This document shows, piece after piece, positions 52,464-61,613 of a stretch of 64,000 nt of DNA; the first letter of the stretch is position 1; every line of letters begins with the position of its first letter. The DNA lies in assembly GCA_963667815.1 (NCBI GenBank), contig OY764021.1; one strand, given 5' to 3'. Under the pieces are notes generated by a model. It was not told where the DNA came from. It worked only from the letters and a program-made list of their open reading frames with translations, and did not search any database. Source of the stretch: Saccharicrinis sp963667815. Lineage in GTDB: Bacteria; Bacteroidota; Bacteroidia; Bacteroidales; Marinilabiliaceae. The translations under genes and the position numbers were made by a program.

Positions 52464-55400
52464 GTCAAAACAATCCTATTTTTACTGTTGCTAAGTTTGA
52501 AGTAAAAACTTTATTGAGAAGTTGGTTTTTTCGAATCTTTGCAGCTATTATATTGGTTATCATTGTATTTTTTAATATAGTTGCTGCTACTGAAGTTGGT
52601 CAATCTGGTTGGCCCAACAGAATGCTTTCCGGGGGATTGCCATATATGAATTTGTTTATTCTTAATATTGTACAGTCTATAATTGCAGTATTCCTGTCTT
52701 CAGATTTTTTGAGTCGTGATAAAAAATTAGATACAACAGAGGTAATCTATGTGAGAAATATGTCTAATTTTCAATATGTAATCGGAAAAACGCTGGGAAT
52801 ATTATATGTATTTGGAGGGTTAAATTTATTGGTTCTATTTTTTAGTTTTATCATAAATTTTATAAGTCCGGATGCTGGTTTTAGTCTGATTACATATGGA
52901 ATCTACCCATTTATAATCTCTTTACCCACATTAATATTTATTTTGGGTTTTTCGTTTTTAACCATGCAATTCATCAAAAACCAGGCTATTACATTTATTC
53001 TGGTCTTAGGATATATTGCATTAGAGTTATTTTACCTGCAGGAACAAAATTTTGGTATCTGGGATTTTTTAGGAATGTATACACCTATGGCTTATTCATC
53101 ATATGTTGGATTAGGTAATATTGGTCAATTGATATTAATAAGAGGTGGTTATTTTGTTTTAGGAGTTAGCTTTATATTATTTACTGTGTATAAACTACCG
53201 CGTTTATCTCAATCAAAAGTTGGTAAAAAAGTAGTTTTGATACCTGCCTTTTTATTATTGATTGTTGCATTGGGTGGTTTTGCAATTCGGGTTATATCCC
53301 AAAATAATATAGAGAAGCATATTAATGCATTTAAGGAAGTGGTTAAGGAGTTACCAATAAAAGCCGGATATGAAGTATTGGATTATAATATAGAATTAAC
53401 TCATAACCATACTAATTTACAAGGTGTACAAAAGGTTACTGTTTGTAAGAGCATTGGTTATGATAAGTGGCCAAAGGAGTTAGAATTTTACTTTAATGAT
53501 GGATTAAGTGTTTCAAACCCTACAGTTAATGGAAATAAAGCAGATATATCACGCCGATTAAATATTATAAAACTTAGTGCTAAAGATATTAAAAAGGATA
53601 CCGTTACAATTCAGTTTAGTTTTGAAGGAACACCCAAAGACGGTTTAGCTTATTTTGATATTGACCAGGAAAAGAGAGCATCTTTAAATCGCTTTGATCC
53701 TTTAATAGCATCGAAGAATTATTTATTTGTTTCAGATGATTATTTATTACTGACGAAAGAGAGTTTTTGGTATCCGGTTGTAGCAGAGCGAAATGCTTTC
53801 AGAATAGACCATTTTTTTACAAGTACCATTAAGGTTAAAACTAAAGCTGATATTGACTATCTAACACAAGGAGAATCTTCAGAAGAAAATGGTTGGAAAG
53901 TATTTAAAGGTGATGCAAAATATGCTAAATTAAGTATTGTTGGAGGCCATTTTATAACAAAAAGTATCGACGTAGATTCTGTAAAATATGGTATTTGTAT
54001 AAAAGAAGAAAATGCCTTTTTTGAAAAATATTTCGAAAATATTACTGATACTTTACCGACTTTAATAGATAATTTGAAGAAAGACTTTGAAAGAAATTTA
54101 GGGCTTACTTATCCTTATAAGCGATTAACTTTTGTAGAGGTTCCTGTGCATTTTAAAAGCTATTTCAGAGGCTGGTCATTGACCAATGAAAATACACAAC
54201 CGGAAATGGTATTAGTACCAGAAGCAGGTACGGGAATTTATCAGTTTAACCTGGCAAATTATGCCAAAAGAGAGAAGGACAGAGCAAAAAGAGACAATAA
54301 AGAACTACTTCCAAAAGAACTGGAAACTAATTTGTTCGTAAATTTAATTGGAAACACTTTTAGTCAGCCAGTTAATGGTGGCGGATTCTTTGGATTCAGG
54401 AATGACGTAGGGCGATCTATGAATAGCTGGAGTCCCTATTCGCTGTTTCCTTTATTCTATAATTACTCCTATGCAGTTGATGAAGATGATTTGCCATTTT
54501 TAAACATGTGTTTGGAGTCTTATATGGTTTCCAGAATCAATAGTTCGTTCAACAGATTTGGAGATATGTCGGGTAATGACAAGTCCATTTTATTCTTGAA
54601 AAAGAACAAAAAGAAATTAAATGAATTAGCTGATGAAGAAAACCTGATGGTGAGTATTGGCGATTTAATGTTAAGCATTGGAAATAGAAAATTTGCTTTA
54701 TCTCAGCAGAAAGTCGGCCTCGATCATTTTGGAGTTTTTATTGATAGCCTATTAAATAAAAACAGGGGAAAAGTTATTCCGGAACAGGACATCAGTAAAA
54801 TTGTAGAAAAAGAAAAGGATGATATTGAAGGTGCCGATTTAGCATTACCAGCTTTTGTTTTCGGAAATACTGATGTTTATGAATTTACCAATGAAGATCG
54901 CAAGAGCTATTTTGTTAGTGTTGAAGTGGCAAATAATGGCAAGTCTGATGGGTTAATTAAAGCTTCCGTTTTTGGTGGAGGAAGAGGAAACAGAGGACGT
55001 GGACCAGGAGGAGGACCTCCGGGACCACCAATGAGAGGACAAATGTCTGCATCTTTTGAAGATCTGTATTTAATTCCACAAGGAGCTAACGCAAAGATTG
55101 GAATCATCTTAAATAATGCCCCCAGAATGATGTCGTTGCATACTTATTTATCAGAAAATGTTCCCTCTGACATGAGAATTCAGTTAGCTGACTTCACTCA
55201 GGCACCTACAGGATTAGAAACATTTTCAGGTGTTAAGACAATTGATAAAACGGTAAAACAAATTAGGGATAACGAGGTTGTAGTGGATAATGAAGATGAA
55301 GGATTTAGTGTTATAAATACGAAAGGCAGAAAGACTTTAAGAGAGTATATTCTTGAGTGGAATGAAGAAAATGTGGATGAAAGTGAGTTTGAATACAAAG

Positions 55401-55816
55401 TGATGTATCCATGGAACCCTGCCGACAGATGGACTCCCGTTTTAAACAGTTCATACTTTGGTAAATATACAAAGTCATTTGTATATAAGGAGTCAGGAGA
55501 TGGTAATGCCAAAGCTAAGTTTGTGGCTCAATTGCCTGAAAGTGGACGTTATAATGTATATGCAATGATTCCTTCAAGAAGAATGGGTTCGTTTGGTCGG
55601 AGAGGAAGAAATAATTCAGATAACAGTAGTCAGGTTTATACCGTTTATCATGATGATGGAGTAGAGGATATTGAAGTTCCGATTGATAATGATTCTGAAG
55701 AATGGGCGCTACTTGGCGAGTTTTATTTTTCAGATGGAGAGGCTATCGTTGAGTTATCTGATAAAAGCGAAAGAAGAGTAGTTATCGCAGATGCCATTAA
55801 ATGGGTGAAATTGTAA
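52460..55816 (+). CDS. ABC-2 permease fused to M1-peptidase-like and golvesin-type domains
   Basis: 1118 residues. The first ~280 residues hold six or more transmembrane segments of an ABC-2 permease. A large extracytoplasmic region follows that resembles an M1 aminopeptidase fold but lacks the HExxH motif, so it is probably not catalytic. A Gly/Pro/Arg-rich loop lies near residues 840-865. The C-terminal ~130 residues resemble the golvesin C-terminal domain. The architecture suggests export coupled to an extracytoplasmic binding domain. Confidence 0.75.
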   Translation: MSQNNPIFTVAKFEVKTLLRSWFFRIFAAIILVIIVFFNIVAATEVGQSGWPNRMLSGGLPYMNLFILNIVQSIIAVFLSSDFLSRDKKLDTTEVIYVRNMSNFQYVIGKTLGILYVFGGLNLLVLFFSFIINFISPDAGFSLITYGIYPFIISLPTLIFILGFSFLTMQFIKNQAITFILVLGYIALELFYLQEQNFGIWDFLGMYTPMAYSSYVGLGNIGQLILIRGGYFVLGVSFILFTVYKLPRLSQSKVGKKVVLIPAFLLLIVALGGFAIRVISQNNIEKHINAFKEVVKELPIKAGYEVLDYNIELTHNHTNLQGVQKVTVCKSIGYDKWPKELEFYFNDGLSVSNPTVNGNKADISRRLNIIKLSAKDIKKDTVTIQFSFEGTPKDGLAYFDIDQEKRASLNRFDPLIASKNYLFVSDDYLLLTKESFWYPVVAERNAFRIDHFFTSTIKVKTKADIDYLTQGESSEENGWKVFKGDAKYAKLSIVGGHFITKSIDVDSVKYGICIKEENAFFEKYFENITDTLPTLIDNLKKDFERNLGLTYPYKRLTFVEVPVHFKSYFRGWSLTNENTQPEMVLVPEAGTGIYQFNLANYAKREKDRAKRDNKELLPKELETNLFVNLIGNTFSQPVNGGGFFGFRNDVGRSMNSWSPYSLFPLFYNYSYAVDEDDLPFLNMCLESYMVSRINSSFNRFGDMSGNDKSILFLKKNKKKLNELADEENLMVSIGDLMLSIGNRKFALSQQKVGLDHFGVFIDSLLNKNRGKVIPEQDISKIVEKEKDDIEGADLALPAFVFGNTDVYEFTNEDRKSYFVSVEVANNGKSDGLIKASVFGGGRGNRGRGPGGGPPGPPMRGQMSASFEDLYLIPQGANAKIGIILNNAPRMMSLHTYLSENVPSDMRIQLADFTQAPTGLETFSGVKTIDKTVKQIRDNEVVVDNEDEGFSVINTKGRKTLREYILEWNEENVDESEFEYKVMYPWNPADRWTPVLNSSYFGKYTKSFVYKESGDGNAKAKFVAQLPESGRYNVYAMIPSRRMGSFGRRGRNNSDNSSQVYTVYHDDGVEDIEVPIDNDSEEWALLGEFYFSDGEAIVELSDKSERRVVIADAIKWVKL

Positions 55817-55854
55817 AATCAAATAAAAATAAAATCCAAATATCCTTTAACGTA

Positions 55855-57336
55855 ATGTTTATTAAGAATTTAAGATTATTACTGTTACTTTCTTTTGTGC
55901 CACTGAGCACATATGTAAATAGTCAGCAGGTTTTATCCTTGCAACAAGCACTGGAAACTGCATTTACATCAAGCCCCAGAATGAAAGAAGTAAGATTATC
56001 ACTTGAGCAAAGTGAGCAAAATTTAAAAGCTTCAAGGGCCGCTTTAAAATCAAATTTCAGCTTGAATTTTACCCCGTTGGAGTATTCCAAAACAAGAGAA
56101 TTTAATAGCCAGTTATCACAGTGGTATACTGTTGAAGATTATACCAGTTTGGGAAACTTAAGTGTTGCACAGCCTATATTGCTAACGGATGGTCAAATAT
56201 CATTAAATAATACATTTAGTTATGTAGAAAATACGAGTACAAGTAGTATGGGGAGGTCTGGTTTTGATGGTTTTACAAATAGCTTGAGTTTACGATTGGA
56301 TCAGCCTTTGTTTACTTACAACAGAACTAAACAAGAGCTAAAATCATTGGAATTAGCCTATGAAAATGCATCTCTGAATTATGCTTTGCAACTCTTAAGT
56401 GTTGAGAATACAGTAACTCAGGCTTTTTACAGAGTTTATCAATCTCAAATGCAATATCATGTAGCCAAGGAAGAATACGAAAATCGTATTAAAAGTCACG
56501 AAATCATTAAAAATAAAGTGGAAGGCGGACTTGTAGCCAGAGAAGAGCTTTATCAATCAGAACTGGATTTGTTATCAAGTAAATCGTCAATGCAAAATGC
56601 AGAGGTGACTTTTGAAAATAATAAAGACAATTTTAAGCAAATGCTTGGGATTTCGTTGGATGATGAAATTATGGTATTGGCCGATATTTCTGTTTTTCCT
56701 GTAGATATAGATTTAAAAACGGCCATTGATAATGGTTTAAACAGCAGAATGGAAATAAGACAGAGGGAGATTGATATAGAAGAAGGTCAGTTTGCTTTAA
56801 TCAGAACCAATGCAGAAAATGAATTTAAAGGAGAATTGAGTGTTTCACTTGGTTTATTTGGACAAAATGAGGACTTATCCAACGTATTTCAGGATCAAAC
56901 TAACAGTCAGGGTATTTCATTTGGATTAACAGTACCACTATGGGATTGGGGCGAAAAGAAAGCAAAGTTAAAGGCAGCAAAGGCTAGTCTTGAAATGAGT
57001 CAGAATAATTACGAAGATGAGATTATCGATATCAAACTGAATATTCGCCAGGTATACAGAAGCTTAAATAACCTGTTGATACAAATAGAGATTTCAAGAA
57101 AAACGGTTGAGAATGCTGAATTAACCTATGAAATCAATTTAGAGAAGTATCAAAATGGTGATTTAACAAGTATGGATTTAAATCTGGTTCAAAATCAGCT
57201 CACTCAGAGTAAAAATGATTTAACTAACGCTATAATCGATTATAAATTAGAGTTGTTGAATATGAAAATTCAATCGATGTACGACTTCGAGAAAGATGAA
57301 TCAGTAACTCCACAATTAAGCCCAAATAAAAAATAA
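55855..57336 (+). CDS. TolC-family outer-membrane efflux protein
   Basis: 493 residues from the ATG at 55855, which begins a proper signal peptide (FIKNLRLLLLLSFVPLS, cleavage near NSQ). A start at 55801 would bury that signal. Two long-helix repeats with LSLQQALETAF and ENAELTYEINLEKYQNGDLT are typical of TolC proteins. It forms the outer-membrane channel for the transporters encoded next. Confidence 0.9.
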   Translation: MFIKNLRLLLLLSFVPLSTYVNSQQVLSLQQALETAFTSSPRMKEVRLSLEQSEQNLKASRAALKSNFSLNFTPLEYSKTREFNSQLSQWYTVEDYTSLGNLSVAQPILLTDGQISLNNTFSYVENTSTSSMGRSGFDGFTNSLSLRLDQPLFTYNRTKQELKSLELAYENASLNYALQLLSVENTVTQAFYRVYQSQMQYHVAKEEYENRIKSHEIIKNKVEGGLVAREELYQSELDLLSSKSSMQNAEVTFENNKDNFKQMLGISLDDEIMVLADISVFPVDIDLKTAIDNGLNSRMEIRQREIDIEEGQFALIRTNAENEFKGELSVSLGLFGQNEDLSNVFQDQTNSQGISFGLTVPLWDWGEKKAKLKAAKASLEMSQNNYEDEIIDIKLNIRQVYRSLNNLLIQIEISRKTVENAELTYEINLEKYQNGDLTSMDLNLVQNQLTQSKNDLTNAIIDYKLELLNMKIQSMYDFEKDESVTPQLSPNKK

Positions 57337-57341
57337 TTCCA

Positions 57342-58397
57342 ATGAAATATAAAAATCTAATATTAGCCAGCTTAAGCGTTTTGCTTTTTTCATGTAACAA
57401 TCAAAATCAGCGATTCAATGTTGATGTTGAAGTACCCGTATCGGTTCAGGAAATAGAAAAAGACAATATACAGGAAGTTTTTACAGCTACAGGAACCATA
57501 CAGTCAGAGTATGCCGTAACCATTCAAACAGAAGCCCAGGGAGATTACCACCTGCAAATTAATCCCAGAACAGGTAAGAAATATAAAATGGGTGATGTAG
57601 TGAAGCAAGGCGAGTTAATTATATCCATTAAAAACCTGGAGTATGAAAATGATGTAAATATTGAAGGTGCAAAAATTGATTTGGATATTTCAAAGATGGA
57701 ATATGAAAAACAAGTGGCTTTATACGAGAAAGGTGGAGCAACCATGCGTGAAAAAGTAAATGCGCATAAAACATTGGTTACCGCAGAAAAAACCTATCAA
57801 AATGCAGAGTTAAATCTTGCAAAGTTATCCGTTAAAGCTTCTTTTGATGGTGTAATTACTGATTTACCATATTATTCTCAAGGCGTTAAAATTAACCAGG
57901 GAGAAGATGTTCTGCAGATTATGAGCTATAAGGAAATGATTATGGACCTTATGTTACCGGAAAGCCAAATTGGTAAAGTATCCTTAAATCAGGAAGCTTT
58001 AATTACAAACTATTCATTACCTGAAGATACGCTGAAAGGATATTTAAGAGAAATTTCTCCGGCTATTGATGAAGAATCCAGAACATTTAAAGGACGTGTA
58101 TATATTAAAAATGCGGATATGAAATTACGTCCGGGGATGTTTGTTAAAGCAGATGTTATTGTGGATCGTAAGGATAGTGTTATCGTCATTCCAAAAGATG
58201 CCATATTGGTAAGAGATAATGGTAAAGCGGTGTTTATCGCGAGAGGAGAAGAGGCTCAGGAAAGAATGATCACAACTGGAATGGAAAATGAAGGCAGGAT
58301 AGAAGTTGTTGAAGGTCTAAATGAAGAAGAACGATTGATTATTAAAGGGTTTGAAACATTGAAGCACAGATCGAAAATTAAAATTCTGAATAAATAG
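57342..58397 (+). CDS. RND efflux periplasmic adaptor (membrane fusion protein)
   Basis: 351 residues. A lipoprotein signal (LLFSC) is followed by a barrel-sandwich lipoyl-like domain, a short helical hairpin (about 105-160) and beta-barrel domains with LRPGMFVKADVIV and VIPKDAILV. It bridges the inner-membrane RND pump to TolC. It starts 5 bp after the tolC-like gene. Confidence 0.9.
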   Translation: MKYKNLILASLSVLLFSCNNQNQRFNVDVEVPVSVQEIEKDNIQEVFTATGTIQSEYAVTIQTEAQGDYHLQINPRTGKKYKMGDVVKQGELIISIKNLEYENDVNIEGAKIDLDISKMEYEKQVALYEKGGATMREKVNAHKTLVTAEKTYQNAELNLAKLSVKASFDGVITDLPYYSQGVKINQGEDVLQIMSYKEMIMDLMLPESQIGKVSLNQEALITNYSLPEDTLKGYLREISPAIDEESRTFKGRVYIKNADMKLRPGMFVKADVIVDRKDSVIVIPKDAILVRDNGKAVFIARGEEAQERMITTGMENEGRIEVVEGLNEEERLIIKGFETLKHRSKIKILNK

Positions 58398-58491
58398 TAT
58401 TTACCTCAGAATAATCAGAATAAAAACATAGAAGTTCTTTAATGTGCCTGGGTTAAAAGGGTACTTCAAAAAAGAAATAAATATTAAACCT

Positions 58492-61400
58492 ATGAAAAAA
58501 CTCGCGCAGTTTTCAGTTAGCTATCCGGTTACTGTTGCAATGATTATACTAGGGATTGTTTTATTGGGAATTATATCCTTTTCTCGTTTAGGAACTGATC
58601 TTTTTCCAGACCTAAACAATCCTAAAATTGTGGTGGAAATAGAATCGGGAGAAAGACCTCCTGAGGAAATGGAAAAACAATTTGTAGAAAATATAGAAAA
58701 TACCATCATCCGACAAAGCGGAGTGGTTAATGTTAGTTCTGTAAGTAAGGTGGGTACTGCACAAATTGATGTGGAGTATAACTGGGATCAGGATATGGAT
58801 GAAGCTTTTCTGGATATTCAAAAGGCACTGACCAGTTATAGTCAGAATGAAGATGTGGAAGCGTTAAATATCTTCAGAAATGATCCCAATGCTGCACCTA
58901 TTATGCTTGCTGCTGTTTCCAATCCATCTATTAATGATATGGATGATTTGAGAAAAATAGCTGAGAATTATATTCGTAATGAATTGATCAGATTGGATGG
59001 TATTGCAGATGTTCGGTTATCAGGAGACGAAACCAAAGAGATCATCATTGAAACCAATCCTTATATTCTTGAATCGCATCGTATTACATCCAGTTCAATA
59101 ATCAGTAAAATTGAGAGTTACAATCAAAATGTATCCGGAGGATCTATTGAAGAACTGGGACAAAAATATACCATCAAGGGAGTTAGTATCTATAAATCAA
59201 CTGACGACCTTGGTAAATTGGTTGTTGGTACTACCATTCAGACAGACGAGGAAGGAAAAAGTGTTGAAGTGCCCCTTTTATTAAAGGATGTGGCCTCAAT
59301 TACTTATAAAAATGAAGATCCTACAAATATTGTAAGATTAAACGGTAAAAGGTGTATTGGTTTATCTATTTATAAAGAGACCAAATTTAATACGGTAGCT
59401 GCCATTGAAACCCTAAATGAAGGCTTTGAAAAGATTCAAAAAGCATTGCCAGGATATGAGTTTACTGTAATTAAAAATCAGGGCAAATTTATTGATGATG
59501 CCATTAATGAAGTTGAAGACAGTGCTGTAATAGGTATTATTTTCGCAGTGATCATTTTGTTTGTTTTCTTACGTAGAGTGGGTACTACTTTTATTGTAAG
59601 TATTTCTATTCCAATATCAATTATTGCCACGTTTAACTTAATGTACTTCAATGGACTTACATTGAACATCATGACTTTAGGAGGGTTGGCGCTTGGTGCC
59701 GGTATGTTGGTGGATAATGCCATTATTGTTGTAGAAAACATATTTAGTTTGTTAGAAAAGGGTGTTGGTATAAAGAGGGCTGCTGTGGAAGGAACAGCAA
59801 AAGTTGGTGGTGCTTTAGTTGCATCAACATTAACTACTATAGTAGTATTCTTGCCTATTGTATATCTGCATGGAGCTTCAGGTGAGTTATTTAAAGATCA
59901 GGCATGGACTGTAGCTTTTTCGCTATTGTCATCTTTGTTTGTGGCCATTTTAATTATTCCTGTTTTAAGTGTATTTATTCTGGGTAAAAAAGCAGAAGCA
60001 GTAATACCTAAAGAAAGATCATACCCTAAGTACAATCGATTTTTAATTAAAGCATTGGATAAAAGATTTTTGGTAATTGGATTATCAGTAATCTTGGTGG
60101 TGGCGTCCTATTATGCTATGTCTCTTATTGGTAGTGAATTTATGCCTGCTGCCCAAACTAAGGAGTTTTCAATTGAAGTTAGTCTACCTTCCGGAACAAG
60201 TCTGGAGCGAACCTCGTCAACACTTCAAAACATGGAAGAGATGATTCAGGCATCGTTAGGCGAACATATTGAAAATATCTATGCACATGCAGGACCGGAA
60301 TCTACTTCAGGGAGTTCAGAATCAAGTGTGTTTGATGGCGAGAATACAGGGTATATCAAATTGATTTTAAATGAAGCAACAACCTTATCAACCAATGAAT
60401 TTATTCCTGTTCTCAATCAAATGTTTGATGGAATTTCCAATCTGGAATTGGAGTATATTCAGGATGAAACAGCGCTACAGGAAATATTGGGTAGTGAATC
60501 AGCGCCTGTAATGATAGAAGTAAGTGGTGAAGATCTGGATGAATTGGATCAATTAACCGATCAGGTATATGCCATTTTAAAGGATGATGCTCAACTGTAT
60601 AATGTGAAGAGTTCTTTTGAAACCGGAGTTCCGGAAGTTAATATTGAAATAGACAGATACAGGGCAGGTCTTTTTAATATTGATGCGTCTTCGATCATTA
60701 ATCAGCTAAAAGAGTTTTTAATGGGAAAAGACGCAGGCAGTATTGAAAGCGATGGTGAGTTAACGGATATTACCCTTAAAATGCCTGATTATCCATTGAA
60801 AGACCTAAAAAACTTTATCATTCAGAATGGTGAATCAGAGTATCGTTTGGGGGAATTGGCCAAAATTTCTATTGGCAATTCACCTAAGGAAGTAATTCGT
60901 GACAACCAAAACAGAGTAGGTAGAATTACAGCTCATATTCGGGGTGATATTGCGATTGATAAACTTACAAAAGATATTGAAAATAAATTGTTACAAATCT
61001 CTTTTCCTCAGGGATATAAATATCAGATTAAGGGTGATGAATTAAAGCGTAAAGAATCTTTTGGTAGTTTAAGTTTTGCTTTAATTCTTTCTATTGTATT
61101 GGTTTATATGGTAATGGCTTCTCAATTTGAATCGTTATTACATCCATTTACCATTCTATTAACCATTCCTTTAGCGGGAGTTGGGGCTATTGCAGCCTTT
61201 TTAATACTTGGTAAATCACTAAATATTATGGCTTATATAGGATTAGTAATGTTAGCCGGTATTGCTGTAAATGACTCCATTATTCTGGTGGATGCCATAA
61301 ACCAGTTAAAAAGAGAGGGTGTCAAGTTAAGAGAATCTATTATTAAAGCTACAAATTCAAGGGTTCGACCTATTTTAATGACGAGTTTAACTACTATTCT

Positions 61401-61578
61401 GGGATTACTTCCTCTGACAATAGGTTTTGGAGAAAGTGCTGCAATCAGGTCTTCAATGGCCATTGCAGTTATTGGAGGATTAGTTACTTCAACACTTTTA
61501 ACTCTGGTTGTTATACCTTGTCTGTATTACATCTTTGAAGAGATTTTGAACAGAAAGAAAGTCAGGGAAAACCAATAA
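58492..61578 (+). CDS. RND-family efflux permease
   Basis: 1028 residues from the ATG at 58492; an upstream GTG frame is less likely. A first transmembrane segment is followed by a large periplasmic loop (DLFPDLNNPKIVVEIE), then a second loop after about residue 545. Segments near 345-480 and 860-1015 contain GxxxDNAIIVVEN and GIAVNDSIILVDAIN, with charged intramembrane residues for proton coupling. It is full length for the AcrB/HAE family. Forms a pump with the adaptor and TolC. Confidence 0.92.
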   Translation: MKKLAQFSVSYPVTVAMIILGIVLLGIISFSRLGTDLFPDLNNPKIVVEIESGERPPEEMEKQFVENIENTIIRQSGVVNVSSVSKVGTAQIDVEYNWDQDMDEAFLDIQKALTSYSQNEDVEALNIFRNDPNAAPIMLAAVSNPSINDMDDLRKIAENYIRNELIRLDGIADVRLSGDETKEIIIETNPYILESHRITSSSIISKIESYNQNVSGGSIEELGQKYTIKGVSIYKSTDDLGKLVVGTTIQTDEEGKSVEVPLLLKDVASITYKNEDPTNIVRLNGKRCIGLSIYKETKFNTVAAIETLNEGFEKIQKALPGYEFTVIKNQGKFIDDAINEVEDSAVIGIIFAVIILFVFLRRVGTTFIVSISIPISIIATFNLMYFNGLTLNIMTLGGLALGAGMLVDNAIIVVENIFSLLEKGVGIKRAAVEGTAKVGGALVASTLTTIVVFLPIVYLHGASGELFKDQAWTVAFSLLSSLFVAILIIPVLSVFILGKKAEAVIPKERSYPKYNRFLIKALDKRFLVIGLSVILVVASYYAMSLIGSEFMPAAQTKEFSIEVSLPSGTSLERTSSTLQNMEEMIQASLGEHIENIYAHAGPESTSGSSESSVFDGENTGYIKLILNEATTLSTNEFIPVLNQMFDGISNLELEYIQDETALQEILGSESAPVMIEVSGEDLDELDQLTDQVYAILKDDAQLYNVKSSFETGVPEVNIEIDRYRAGLFNIDASSIINQLKEFLMGKDAGSIESDGELTDITLKMPDYPLKDLKNFIIQNGESEYRLGELAKISIGNSPKEVIRDNQNRVGRITAHIRGDIAIDKLTKDIENKLLQISFPQGYKYQIKGDELKRKESFGSLSFALILSIVLVYMVMASQFESLLHPFTILLTIPLAGVGAIAAFLILGKSLNIMAYIGLVMLAGIAVNDSIILVDAINQLKREGVKLRESIIKATNSRVRPILMTSLTTILGLLPLTIGFGESAAIRSSMAIAVIGGLVTSTLLTLVVIPCLYYIFEEILNRKKVRENQ

Positions 61579-61613
61579 TTAATTCTTGACAATAAATTTC
61601 TTATCAGAAAACT

